Shown here: positions 8,702-17,182 of the stretch, piece by piece
Layout: each line of letters starts with the position of its first letter
Position numbering within the stretch: position 1 is the stretch's first letter
Assembly (NCBI GenBank): GCA_964577615.1
Contig: CAZNZW010000008.1
Coordinates: 1 to 64,000, forward strand
Length of the DNA: 64,000 nt
DNA from: QNYZ01 sp964577615
GTDB lineage: Bacteria; Desulfobacterota; Desulfobacteria; Desulfobacterales; QNYZ01
Reading direction: 5' to 3'
Notes under the pieces: model-generated
Seen by the model: the letters and a program-made list of their open reading frames with translations, nothing else
Database searches by the model: none
What the model was told of the DNA's origin: nothing
Made by a program: the position numbers and the translations under genes

Positions 8702-9838
8702 CTACTTCAGCAACCCCTTTTCAGGAGACCAGTAGGGGACAAATTTGCCTTTGGTGATTTTATAGGCAATGTAAGAAGATCCGGAATCACCGTTGGCTCT
8801 GAACTTGATCCGCTTGGCCACGCCGTTGAAGTCCATCTTCATGATCTCGGCCTTGATCTTGGCCGGGTCGGTGGCGCCGGCCGCCTTGATCGCCTTGAGC
8901 AGTACCGTGGCCGCATCATAGGCATACGTTGCATAGGCGGCAATGGGGCCATACTTGGGAACGTAAAGCTTCTCAAAGGCCTTGTATTCGGGGGTTGTTG
9001 TATCGGTGAAGCCGTAGGTGATGTAGATCCCCTCGGCCGCGTCCTTGGCCACATCCATGAATTTGGGCTGAAACATGGCATCCTGGGAAACGATCTGAGA
9101 TTTCAACCCCATCCGCTTGGCCTGAAGAGCCATCAATGCACCTGGCGAGTACCCCTGCAGAGACATATAGAATACATCGGCATTGGCCCGTTTGGCTTTG
9201 GTCAAAACAGCAGAGAAGTCTTTGTCTCCCTGGTTGACGTGATCATGCTCGACAATCTTGATACCGAGTTTTTCACATGCTTTGGCCACACCGTCGGCCA
9301 GTCCCTGGGAGTAGGTCGTTTTGTCATCAACGATGAAAATGGTTTTTATTTTCAGCGCCTCTTTCATAAATTTGGCCGCCGCCGGCGCCTGATCATCATC
9401 CCGGCCGCAGAGACGGAACATATAGGGCAGCCCGCGGTCGGTCACCTTCTCGTTGGTGGACGCCGGGGTCAGCATGGGAATGTCTTCTTCATTAAGTGTT
9501 TCGGAAGACGGAATAGTGGAAGATGAGCAGTAGGCGCCGATCACGCCAACTACTTCAAGGTTGATCAGTTTGTTGGCGGCGGCCACGGCCTGCTTCGGAT
9601 CACAGGCGGTATCCTGGGCAAGCAGTTCGATCTTATCATAACCGGGTACGCCACCGGCCTGCTGAAACACTTCGATAGCCGTCAATACGCCGTTCTTAAT
9701 GTCCGTACCATCCGATGCGTACGGCCCTGTCAACGGGCTCATCGATCCAATCTTTAAGGTTTTTGCCGTTGTGGTTCCCACAATAAAGGGAACGATCATC
9801 AAACCAAATACCAGTGCGACAAACAGTTTTTTTCTCAT
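8702..9838 (-). CDS. livK: Branched-chain amino-acid ABC transporter substrate-binding protein LivK/LivJ
   Basis: Periplasmic receptor of the LIV system. Residues 1-25 form a signal peptide (basic MRKK, hydrophobic core, processing near TTA-KT). The mature start KTLKIGSMSPLTGPYASDG is typical of type I periplasmic LIV-binding folds, and CDPKQAVAAANKL follows. The length of 378 residues is normal. A GGAGG-type ribosome-binding site precedes the ATG. It lies second in the operon, between livG and livH, an order seen in several proteobacteria. Confidence 0.94.
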   Translation of the reverse strand: MRKKLFVALVFGLMIVPFIVGTTTAKTLKIGSMSPLTGPYASDGTDIKNGVLTAIEVFQQAGGVPGYDKIELLAQDTACDPKQAVAAANKLINLEVVGVIGAYCSSSTIPSSETLNEEDIPMLTPASTNEKVTDRGLPYMFRLCGRDDDQAPAAAKFMKEALKIKTIFIVDDKTTYSQGLADGVAKACEKLGIKIVEHDHVNQGDKDFSAVLTKAKRANADVFYMSLQGYSPGALMALQAKRMGLKSQIVSQDAMFQPKFMDVAKDAAEGIYITYGFTDTTTPEYKAFEKLYVPKYGPIAAYATYAYDAATVLLKAIKAAGATDPAKIKAEIMKMDFNGVAKRIKFRANGDSGSSYIAYKITKGKFVPYWSPEKGLLK

Positions 9839-9880
9839 TTAACGCTCCTCCTGAAATGAATGTGTCTAACGCGATTAACT

Positions 9881-10645
9881 CTATCCGGCCGGTTGCCCCA
9901 GGTATGCTTCAATCACCTGCGGGTTGGACTGAATGGCTTCCGGTGTCCCTTCGGCAATCTTGACGCCATGGTCCACACATACGATCCGGTGACAGACCCC
10001 CATCACCACTTTCATATCGTGTTCTACCAGCAACACGTTAATTCCGATATCACAGATACGGGCGATATCCTTCATCAGCGCCGAGCTTTCGGACGGGTTC
10101 ATGCCGGCCGCAGGCTCGTCCAGCAAAAGTACTTTGGGGTTGGACGCCAGGGCCCGGGCAATTTCCAGGCGCCGCTGCAACCCATAGGGCAGTGTGGACG
10201 CCACTGTATCCGCGTACTGATCAACACCCATTATTTTCAACGCGTCCAGCGCGTGTTCCCGGATCTGTGCTTCTTCCCGGCGCTGTGATTTTGTCCGAAA
10301 AATAGCCCCCGCCACGCCTTTTTTCGACCGGCAGTGCCGGGCCACCATGGCATTTTCAATGGCCGTCATGGCTGAAAAAAGGCGGATATTCTGGAAGGTC
10401 CGGGCCACGCCCCGGGCGAATATTTCGCTGGGCCGCTTTCCTATAATACTCTGGCCATCAAACCGCACGTCGCCGCTGCTGGCTTTGTAGACGCCGGTCA
10501 GCACATTGAATACCGTGGTTTTACCGGCGCCATTGGGACCAATCAGTCCCAGAATCTCACCGGCATTAATCGTAAAACTCAGATCCGACAGGGCCAGCAA
10601 ACCGCCGAATTTGACTGTCACATTGCTGAATTCCAGATGCGCCAT
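9881..10645 (-). CDS. livG: Branched-chain amino-acid ABC transporter ATP-binding protein LivG
   Basis: The first gene of the liv operon. The Walker A motif GPNGAGKT is at residues 36-43. The LivG-specific region GVARTFQNIRLF follows, and the C-terminal segment ends with IAEGTPEAIQSNPQVIEAYLG, a hallmark of LivG. The signature segment reads LPYGLQRRLEIARAL, the usual LivG variant of LSGGQ. The length of 254 residues fits. It is transcribed from a promoter about 120 bases upstream. Confidence 0.95.
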   Translation of the reverse strand: MAHLEFSNVTVKFGGLLALSDLSFTINAGEILGLIGPNGAGKTTVFNVLTGVYKASSGDVRFDGQSIIGKRPSEIFARGVARTFQNIRLFSAMTAIENAMVARHCRSKKGVAGAIFRTKSQRREEAQIREHALDALKIMGVDQYADTVASTLPYGLQRRLEIARALASNPKVLLLDEPAAGMNPSESSALMKDIARICDIGINVLLVEHDMKVVMGVCHRIVCVDHGVKIAEGTPEAIQSNPQVIEAYLGQPAG

Positions 10646-10763
10646 ATTTTTAAACCATCAGCTGATATAAGATGATTAACCGAAAACCCGCTCCGACATG
10701 GCTTAAAACGGCCGGCCCGAAAAGATATTTCCATGGTATTCGGTCGAAAATGTTGGATCACTA

Positions 10764-10792
10764 CCTATAGCCAACACGTGATTTGGTGTCAA
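10764..10792 (-). promoter_or_regulatory. Sigma70-type promoter of the liv operon
   Basis: On the minus strand TTGACA is followed by a 17-base spacer and TATAGG. The -35 box is a perfect consensus and the spacing is ideal. It would give a leader of about 115 bases before livG. The spacer holds the near-symmetric CCAAATCACGTGTTGG, which may be a control site. This is sequence reading only; no start site is known. Confidence 0.6.
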
Positions 10793-10936
10793 GAGGCATT
10801 GCTTTTAATTCACTTGATATAAATGAGATATCCGCTGTATATGGGTGCAATTAAATCAACTGCAATGGACGGCGGGAAGAAAAAGAAGCCGGCGCAATGG
10901 TAAAATACGTCCCACTTCCTTGCTTTCAACGTTTGT

Positions 10937-10952
10937 TTGACAGCGCTGTCAA
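10937..10952. promoter_or_regulatory. LacI-type operator-like palindrome
   Basis: TTGACAGCGCTGTCAA is a perfect 16-base palindrome with the central CG typical of LacI-family operators. It lies about 70 bases before prmA, and its left arm is a consensus -35 hexamer, so a bound repressor would block RNA polymerase. No LacI-family gene is in the window. Confidence 0.5.
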
Positions 10953-10953
10953 C

Positions 10954-10968
10954 CGATAATCGTTATCG
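10954..10968. promoter_or_regulatory. Second dyad next to the LacI-type site
   Basis: CGATAA-TCG-TTATCG forms a short dyad one base after the larger palindrome. The tandem arrangement suggests a compound control site for prmA or, at a distance, for the liv operon. Function is inferred from symmetry only. Confidence 0.3.
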
Positions 10969-11021
10969 ATGACAAACCATCGATTTTGAACCTGTCAAAA
11001 CCATTTTCAGGGTGATCTTCC

Positions 11022-11957
11022 ATGAAATATATCGAAGCCCGCGTCATTATATCTTCCGGCAGCCCGGACCCGGCGGAAGAGCTGATCGTATCAATTTTAG
11101 ACGATCTCGGTTTGAAGGGGGCAATAATCGAAAACCCGGCGGACGGCCTGCAGACCCTGGCCGGTAAAACCGGCACCCTACCGCCCGAACATACCGTTAC
11201 CGGTTTTTTCCCGGCCGACGCATCAGGGAAAAAACGCTGTCTGCAGATGGAATCGGCGCTGGCGGATTTAAAAACCCGCGGCGCCATCCACACGCGCATA
11301 GTCTACCGCAACATCGACGAAGAAGACTGGGCCGAATCGTGGAAAGCTTTTTTTCACCCGGAAAAGATCACCTCCCGTCTGGTGGTCAAACCCACCTGGC
11401 GAAAGTATTCGCCCGGCCCCGATGAAACCGTGATCGAAATCGACCCGGGCATGGCTTTTGGCACCGGCACCCACCCCACCACGACATTATGCGCCCGGAT
11501 GCTCGAAGAAAACCTGTGCCCGGGCCAGCGTATTCTCGATGTGGGCACCGGCTCCGGAATTTTGTCGATCATTGCCGCAAGGCTGGGTGCGGCCAGCGGC
11601 GTCGGGATCGACAACGATCTTCAGGCTGTCCGGATAGCACGATCCAATTTGCACCTCAATCACCTGGATCCGAACCGCTTCCGCGTGGTCACAGGAAACC
11701 TGGTCGCCCCGCTGTCCGGCCGTTTTGACCTGGTCGTCGCCAACATCCTGACCGATGTTATTCTGTCCCTGATCACCTCGCTGGACCGGGTGCTGACGCC
11801 CGGCGGCCTGTTTATCTGCTCCGGCATCATCCGGCGGGATATCCAGAAGATCGCCGACAGTCTCCGGCGACACCGCCTGGACGTCATCGACCAGCAGGTC
11901 CTGGAAGAATGGGCGGCTTTCACCGCCCGATCACGGGAAAATGGAACTATCTCTTGA
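11022..11957 (+). CDS. prmA: Ribosomal protein L11 methyltransferase PrmA
   Basis: Methylates ribosomal protein L11 using SAM. The N-terminal half is the L11-recognition domain. The segment MAFGTGTHPTT leads into SAM motif I, DVGTGSGILSI, followed by GIDND and the post-motif VVANIL. The length of 311 residues fits the family. The start is an ATG preceded by AGGGTGAT. The next gene starts about 100 bases downstream and may be co-transcribed. Confidence 0.93.
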   Translation: MKYIEARVIISSGSPDPAEELIVSILDDLGLKGAIIENPADGLQTLAGKTGTLPPEHTVTGFFPADASGKKRCLQMESALADLKTRGAIHTRIVYRNIDEEDWAESWKAFFHPEKITSRLVVKPTWRKYSPGPDETVIEIDPGMAFGTGTHPTTTLCARMLEENLCPGQRILDVGTGSGILSIIAARLGAASGVGIDNDLQAVRIARSNLHLNHLDPNRFRVVTGNLVAPLSGRFDLVVANILTDVILSLITSLDRVLTPGGLFICSGIIRRDIQKIADSLRRHRLDVIDQQVLEEWAAFTARSRENGTIS

Positions 11958-12054
11958 CGAACCAGTCAGCCGCTGCTATGAAAGTCGCCAAAAATGATAT
12001 AAATAATAGCACGATAGGCGCCCGGATCACCTGAATCCGGAAAAGGTGTCAGCC

Positions 12055-12441
12055 ATGGCCCGTAAAGTCCCCAATTCAGACCGAAATTCCGAGCACCGCA
12101 GCGAGCAGAGGAAACTGGTTGACCGATACTACAGCGTCCAGTTTTCACTTGAAAAAAAAATACCGATTTACCAGTTCAAGCTCAAAGACATATCGACATA
12201 CGGCCTGTGTATTATCATCAAACAGGGATCCCCCATTCTCGATAAAATCCATGAAGATGAAAACCTGGAGATGACCTTCTGCGCGGCGGACGCCCCCCAT
12301 GATCAGTCTCGATTCAAAACGAAAATTATCCACATCACACCGGATAAAAGAGGCAAATATAAAAATCACGTATTGATGGGCCTTGCCATTATTGATGACG
12401 ACCAGAAGCCCTTAAATGCGCCCCGCGCCGGACTGCGATGA
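12055..12441 (+). CDS. PilZ-like domain protein
   Basis: A 128-residue protein that resembles stand-alone PilZ domains, which bind cyclic di-GMP. It has an early basic stretch (HRSEQRKLVDRYYS) in the place of the RxxxR motif and then LKDISTYGLCI in the place of the usual D-x-S-x-x-G block. The motif is imperfect (Tyr before Gly), so nucleotide binding is uncertain. I chose the ATG with AAGGTG seven bases upstream; a GTG three codons earlier is possible. Its stop overlaps the start of the amidase gene by four bases. Confidence 0.6.
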   Translation: MARKVPNSDRNSEHRSEQRKLVDRYYSVQFSLEKKIPIYQFKLKDISTYGLCIIIKQGSPILDKIHEDENLEMTFCAADAPHDQSRFKTKIIHITPDKRGKYKNHVLMGLAIIDDDQKPLNAPRAGLR

Positions 12442-13730
12442 GATCTCTGTCAGACGCGTCCATCGCCGGTAAAGCATGGGTTCTCGCCATCATCTGCCTG
12501 CTGACCGCCGGCCTGACCAACAGCGCCTACGGGTTCACGGCGGCCGAGCTGCACCGCTTTCAAAAATCAATTATTGATTATCGCAGCCGGATCCACCCGA
12601 AATTTAAAAAAAAACTCCGAAGAAAAACCAGATACATCATTGTTCATACATCTGAAGGCGGTTTGAAAAGCACGCTCAACGTGGTATTGACCGGCAAATC
12701 CGTCCGGGGACGGCGGATCACTTACGGCGGCCATGCCAACTACGTCATTGCCCGGGACGGGCGCACGTTTCGCACCCTGGATAAAAAATACCGGGCCGAC
12801 CATGCCGGGCGCAGCATGTGGCGGGGGCAGACCGATATCAGCAGCGTTTCCATCGGTATTGAGCTGGTGGGGTATCATTATACCGACATCACCCCCCGCC
12901 AGTACCACGCCGTCGGTCTCCTGCTCGATATCCTCAAAAAGCACTACCATCTATCCGACCGGGCGATACTCACCCACAGCCAGGTTGCCTACGGCCGGCC
13001 CAACCGCTGGTTCAGGCGCGCCCATCGCGGGCGAAAACGGTGTGCCAAGAATTTTATCCGATCCAAGGCCCACCTGGGTCCGGGCTGGGCTTACGATCCG
13101 GATGTCCGGGCCGGCCGGCTGACACCGGATCCCAAACTGGCCAGAATTTTATACGCCCGGCGGCGGGTACCGCCGTCGGAACAGATCGGGACCAATATTA
13201 TTACCGCCCGGAACACCGCCTGGACCATTGCGGGGGAAGATTACAATTCAGCCAACACCTTATACAAACTGCCCAACGGGAAAATCATTCCGGGAGACAA
13301 GGTTAAAGAACGCATTGGATGGAACCGGCTCCCCGAAAAAACCGTGGTATTGCTCAATCAGACCCAGATCCCCGTCAAGACCGGACCGATCAAAACGATT
13401 ACCGACGGGCTTTCCGCCTGGACGCTGGCCGGAGCCGCCTACAACCGGCGAACAACCTTTTACTTTTTCCCCAATGGCACGGTTAAAAACGGCCGCCAGA
13501 TTTCAGACTGGGACGGGCTGCCGCCGCGCACCAAAATGATCGTCGGATATCAGGTCAAGGGCCGGATATCCCGCGCCAAACCGCCCACCCTTCTTGCCGG
13601 CAGGCGGTACAACCACCGGACCACGATCTATTATTTTCCCAACAACACGTTATTGCCCGGAAATATAATCAAGAACTTCAGAAAATTTCCCAGCGGCGTC
13701 AAGATTTACCTGCCCGTAAAGAATTCGTAG
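12438..13730 (+). CDS. Secreted N-acetylmuramoyl-L-alanine amidase (Amidase_2) with threefold C-terminal repeat
   Basis: Probably cleaves the amide bond between muramic acid and the stem peptide in the periplasm or outside. Residues 1-32 resemble a signal peptide with the hydrophobic core at 14-26. The Amidase_2 domain spans about 64-230: a zinc-binding His at 70 (VHTSEGG), E142 in IGIELVG, and H180 (LTHSQ). The last 175 residues hold three related units of about 45-50 residues (about 256-306, 321-370 and 381-425), each with L/I-AG-x2-YN-x3-T-x-Y, then F/L-PN-G/N. These may bind cell wall. The gene is translationally coupled to the PilZ-like gene and converges with a radical SAM gene 11 bases on. 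Confidence 0.8.
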   Translation: MRSLSDASIAGKAWVLAIICLLTAGLTNSAYGFTAAELHRFQKSIIDYRSRIHPKFKKKLRRKTRYIIVHTSEGGLKSTLNVVLTGKSVRGRRITYGGHANYVIARDGRTFRTLDKKYRADHAGRSMWRGQTDISSVSIGIELVGYHYTDITPRQYHAVGLLLDILKKHYHLSDRAILTHSQVAYGRPNRWFRRAHRGRKRCAKNFIRSKAHLGPGWAYDPDVRAGRLTPDPKLARILYARRRVPPSEQIGTNIITARNTAWTIAGEDYNSANTLYKLPNGKIIPGDKVKERIGWNRLPEKTVVLLNQTQIPVKTGPIKTITDGLSAWTLAGAAYNRRTTFYFFPNGTVKNGRQISDWDGLPPRTKMIVGYQVKGRISRAKPPTLLAGRRYNHRTTIYYFPNNTLLPGNIIKNFRKFPSGVKIYLPVKNS

Positions 13731-13741
13731 CCCGTTGGCCA

Positions 13742-15004
13742 TCACACGGTTTTGCGGCCAAACGCCCGGCCGGCCTTGCTGCGCTGCCGGGGCCGATAGG
13801 TATCGTTGGCGATTTCCCGCGTCATTACCCGCTTGAAGAGACGGAACATCTTCATCTGCTGGGATTCGTCGGCATAGAAAGAATCCCAGGCATGATGAAA
13901 CAGCTCCTGGAGGCGATCCGGCGGGATCTGTCTGGGCTGGTAGACCACCTGATCAGCCGTATATTTTTTCCAGTCATAGGTTAAAATCCGTTTCTCTTTC
14001 TCCAGGTTTCGAAACGCGCGGGTGTGGGGAAAGGGCGTCAGGATGGTGAACTCCGCCAGATCCAGATCGATCTCGAGGAGAAAGTCGATCAGGCGCCGGA
14101 TATCATCTTCGGTGTGTTCGTCAAGCCCCAGTAAAATCGTGCCTTCAACGGCAATCCCGTGATCGTGGTAGCGCTGAATCCGGTCCCGGATCAGATCCGA
14201 TGTATCAAAAACGGCCTGATAGACATACCAGGCGCCGGCCTGAGCGGCCAGATCGAGCACCTCGGGATCGTCTTCGATGGGGTGGCTGCACCAGTTTTTT
14301 TTCAACGGGATCATTTCCCGGAAAAGGTCCTTTTCCCACTGGGTATTCTGGGCCAGGGAGTTATCGACGAGAAAAAGCCGGTTGTTGTCAATACCGGCCA
14401 TCTCCGCCACCACCTTGTCGATGGGACGGGGGCGGAATCGGCGACCGCCCAGATACGCCACCGCACACGGATAGCAGTTAAACCGGCACCCCCTTGAAGC
14501 GTGCACCAGATCGACCATCTGAATGCCCCGGTAATTGTACAGATCCCGGTTCAGGATATCCCGCCGGGCCGGGCCGATGAGCGCCACCGGCGGCTGGTCG
14601 TCCATGTAGTTGTATACTTTTTTCAATTGCCCGTTTTTGAAATCGGCCAGCACCGTATCGATGTGGCCTTCGGCCTCGCCGATGAAAACCGCATCGGCAT
14701 GCGCCGCCGTTTCTTCGGCGTGCAGCATGGTGGCAATCCCCCCGAAAATCACCGGGATGCCCCGGGCGCGAAAGGTATCGGCGATTTCCCAGCCCCGCTG
14801 GATCTGACTGGTGAGCATGGCCGATATGCCAACCATATCCGCCGACGCATCGAAATCGACCGTCTCCAGGTTTTCGTCGGTAAAGACAACCTCCACATCT
14901 TCGGGCAGAGCGGCGGCGAAAACCACCGGGCCGTGGGGGGGCAGATGAAACTCGGTCTGTCCGGTCAGCTTGGGCCATTTGGGATAGATCAGATATAATT
15001 TCAT
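13742..15004 (-). CDS. B12-binding-domain radical SAM protein
   Basis: Residues 1-140 form a cobalamin-binding-like Rossmann domain (ADMVGISAMLTSQ, PVIFGG, FIGEAEG). The radical SAM motif CRFNCYPC follows near residue 175, in SRGCRFNC. The TIM-barrel part contains GTILLGLDEHTEDD and TPFPHTRAF, common in this class. The canonical DxHxxG of B12-binding is not seen, so cobalamin use is uncertain. Members of this class methylate, rearrange or cyclise unreactive carbons. The gene points away from the lipid operon but lies directly next to its envelope genes, so a role there is likely but not shown. At 420 residues it seems complete. Confidence 0.8.
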   Translation of the reverse strand: MKLYLIYPKWPKLTGQTEFHLPPHGPVVFAAALPEDVEVVFTDENLETVDFDASADMVGISAMLTSQIQRGWEIADTFRARGIPVIFGGIATMLHAEETAAHADAVFIGEAEGHIDTVLADFKNGQLKKVYNYMDDQPPVALIGPARRDILNRDLYNYRGIQMVDLVHASRGCRFNCYPCAVAYLGGRRFRPRPIDKVVAEMAGIDNNRLFLVDNSLAQNTQWEKDLFREMIPLKKNWCSHPIEDDPEVLDLAAQAGAWYVYQAVFDTSDLIRDRIQRYHDHGIAVEGTILLGLDEHTEDDIRRLIDFLLEIDLDLAEFTILTPFPHTRAFRNLEKEKRILTYDWKKYTADQVVYQPRQIPPDRLQELFHHAWDSFYADESQQMKMFRLFKRVMTREIANDTYRPRQRSKAGRAFGRKTV

Positions 15005-15074
15005 ATAATTTCAGTATATTCCTCTTTGTTTTGATGCCGCGGGAAAAACACGCATCCGGTCTTTCCGGGATTTT

Positions 15075-15758
15075 TTAATGGTTTATCGGCGTTGCCGACA
15101 GCAGTCGGAAATGCAGGGAGTATCCATGGGTCCCCGGCGCTGTCAGAGAAAATGTGTCCGGGATAAAAAGTGTTCCGGCCGTGTTTTTCCGGCCCGTGGC
15201 CCCGGAGATGACCTCGCGGGTCATCCGGCCGGCATCGTCGTATTTCCGAATCCGCCAGGTGCCGTCCCGGGCCGTGGCCACTTCCACGACACCCCCCCGG
15301 GCATCGACAAACCGGCAGGCCGTGCCGGCCGTTGTCCGGCCTGTTTCCCGAAGGTTCCCCTGCGGCGGCAGAAAAATCAGCGCCACGTCGGCCAGGATAC
15401 CGGTGGCCAGCGCCGGCCGGTCAAAGGGCGGGATCGCTTTCATCACCGCTGCTGTTCCGGCCAAACGGGCATCGAACAGGACGAGACCTTCCAGGGTCAG
15501 GAGGGTGCAGCGAATGGCGTTTCCGTTCGGATCCACATCGATCACCCCGTTGAAAAACGACGACCGCCCGGCCACATCCATCCGGATGGCATGGACAAAC
15601 TGCCACCGCGCGCGGACAAACGGTCCCCGGCAGTCCGGGCCGGCGCCAGCATCCCCAAGCGGGGCCAGCGGGGCCATGCGCGTCGTTCCACCACAGGCCG
15701 TCAAAACGACAATCAGGAGAATCAGCCATCCCGGCGGCAGGCGGGTAAAACGGGTCAC
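15075..15758 (-). CDS. DUF3261-like outer-membrane lipoprotein
   Basis: A 227-residue lipoprotein: the signal peptide ends at a lipobox LTAC, with the Cys near residue 22. The remainder is beta-rich and resembles the DUF3261 proteins that sit next to LolA-like and dehydratase genes in aryl-polyene loci. Its exact role there is not known; it is thought to help place the product at the outer membrane. Its start overlaps the lolA-like stop by four bases. It ends the four-gene minus-strand operon. Confidence 0.65.
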   Translation of the reverse strand: MTRFTRLPPGWLILLIVVLTACGGTTRMAPLAPLGDAGAGPDCRGPFVRARWQFVHAIRMDVAGRSSFFNGVIDVDPNGNAIRCTLLTLEGLVLFDARLAGTAAVMKAIPPFDRPALATGILADVALIFLPPQGNLRETGRTTAGTACRFVDARGGVVEVATARDGTWRIRKYDDAGRMTREVISGATGRKNTAGTLFIPDTFSLTAPGTHGYSLHFRLLSATPINH

Positions 15759-16408
15759 GGGATCCTGGAAAAAACAGCCGGCGGCAGCGGCATGTTGGTG
15801 CGCGTATGCGTAAATGTCCAGACGGTATAGGCATCGGCACCTTCCACCACGGTAACGGTGTCGACCACGCCCGGTGCATCGGACAGTATCAGCTCGATCC
15901 GATTGATTATCCGGGACAGTGCCGCCTTTTTGGGCGTCAGGACCACCTTGTTGCTGCCGACGAGCGCCGCGTCAAAATCCGCGCTGTCGGAAAACCGGCC
16001 GGACATCCAGCCGCTGATCTGGCCCATCACCACCTGCATTCCCGCCATCTTGACACCGGCATCGGCAATCCATCTGCCGTCCTGTTCCACAAACCGCCGG
16101 GTATTTCCCTGACGGGACACAAGAATGCTTTTTACGGGCGATACGTATTCCCACCGTACCGATCCCGGCCGCTGAAAAAAAAACCGCCCCGTGGACGTCA
16201 GGGGCCGGGCCAGAAAGGGCAGATGTTTTTCCTGGACAAAATCCGCCTGGACCGTAACAATTTTTTCCGACGCCGCCCGGATCGCCTCCCAGCTGTCCGC
16301 CCATCCGGCGGTGGCCACCAGCAGCGCCGCAAGATTCAGGCCGATCAGCAGCCGGCCGGCGGTTGTCGCTATTTTTCCAGAAATTTTCACTGGGTCAGGC
16401 CATGCCAC
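15755..16408 (-). CDS. LolA-like outer-membrane lipoprotein carrier protein
   Basis: A periplasmic carrier with the LolA half-barrel fold. It has an N-terminal hydrophobic signal (residues 15-37) and then the LolA features VTVQADFVQEKHLPFL and GRFFFQRPGSVRWEY. The length of 217 residues fits. LolA-like genes are standard in aryl-polyene clusters (the ApeL role), where they probably carry the lipid product across the periplasm. It overlaps the fabG-like gene by 14 bases and the DUF3261-like gene by four, showing tight coupling. Confidence 0.82.
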   Translation of the reverse strand: MAWPDPVKISGKIATTAGRLLIGLNLAALLVATAGWADSWEAIRAASEKIVTVQADFVQEKHLPFLARPLTSTGRFFFQRPGSVRWEYVSPVKSILVSRQGNTRRFVEQDGRWIADAGVKMAGMQVVMGQISGWMSGRFSDSADFDAALVGSNKVVLTPKKAALSRIINRIELILSDAPGVVDTVTVVEGADAYTVWTFTHTRTNMPLPPAVFSRIP

Positions 16409-17132
16409 CGTTCACGGAAATGACCTGCCCCGTAATATACGAGGCATCGGCCGAACAAAGAAAACGGACGACATTGGCAATCTCTTCCGGCTGGCCGATC
16501 CGGGCCATCGGAATCATGTTCTTCAGCCCGGTCAGGGCCACATCCCTGATCATATCCGTGTCGATGATACCGGGGGCCACCACGTTGACACGAATGCCGA
16601 GCCGGCCGACTTCGGTGGCCAGGGATCGGCTGGCGCCAATCAACCCCGCCTTGGCCGCCGAATAATTGGCCTGCCCGCGATTGCCGATCAGCCCGGCGAT
16701 GGAAGAAATCGAGACCACGGCCCCTTTTTTGCGCCGCACCATCTTTTTCAGCACCGGTTTGGTGACGTTGTAAAACCCGGTCAGGGTGGTATCGATCACC
16801 TGCCGCCAGTCTTTTTCCGGCATCATCATGAAAAGGCCATCGGCCGTGATGCCGGCGTTGTTCACCAGCACATCGATGCCTTTGTAGCGGGAAAAGAGAT
16901 CGTCGAGCGCGGCTTTGGTCCGGCCGGCATCGGTGACATCAAAGGGCAGCAGTTCGCCCCGGCCGCCGTCTTTTTTGATCTGCGCCAGCGTTTCTTCGGC
17001 GGCCGTTGCGCTGGAGCGGTAATTGACCGCCACGTACCAGCCGGCCCGGGCCAGGGCAACGGCAATGGCCCGCCCGATTCCCTTGCCGGCGCCCGTGACG
17101 ATGGCCACTTCGGTATCCGTATTTTTATCCAT
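16395..17132 (-). CDS. fabG: 3-oxoacyl-ACP reductase (FabG-type SDR)
   Basis: Reduces the beta-keto group of ACP-bound chains with NADPH. The cofactor motif TGAGKGIGRA is near the N-terminus, NNAGIT follows, then the catalytic Ser (SISSIAG) and the YSAAK pair (Y-x3-K). The C-terminal VNGG is typical of FabG. I take the ATG that has GGGGAG seven bases upstream, giving 245 residues, instead of an ATG eight codons earlier. It matches the ApeQ role in aryl-polyene pathways and is the only ketoreductase visible in the locus. Confidence 0.92.
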   Translation of the reverse strand: MDKNTDTEVAIVTGAGKGIGRAIAVALARAGWYVAVNYRSSATAAEETLAQIKKDGGRGELLPFDVTDAGRTKAALDDLFSRYKGIDVLVNNAGITADGLFMMMPEKDWRQVIDTTLTGFYNVTKPVLKKMVRRKKGAVVSISSIAGLIGNRGQANYSAAKAGLIGASRSLATEVGRLGIRVNVVAPGIIDTDMIRDVALTGLKNMIPMARIGQPEEIANVVRFLCSADASYITGQVISVNGGMA

Positions 17133-17182
17133 GCTTATCTCCCCGATGTTTGACATATTAACAGATTGTTCGCTGCCTGTTT

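Larger units (their letters stand above)
10646..11021. other. Divergent intergenic region livG/prmA
   Basis: These 376 bases separate divergent operons. They hold the liv promoter on the minus strand and two dyads close to prmA. No coding potential or RNA gene is seen in the remainder. Confidence 0.6.

Noticed and set aside
16395..17132. FabG-like reductase as the missing OleD
   Set aside because: It is a short 245-residue classical SDR with FabG features, coupled to a dehydratase and LolA. OleD is a longer extended SDR, so this gene does not fill that role by homology.
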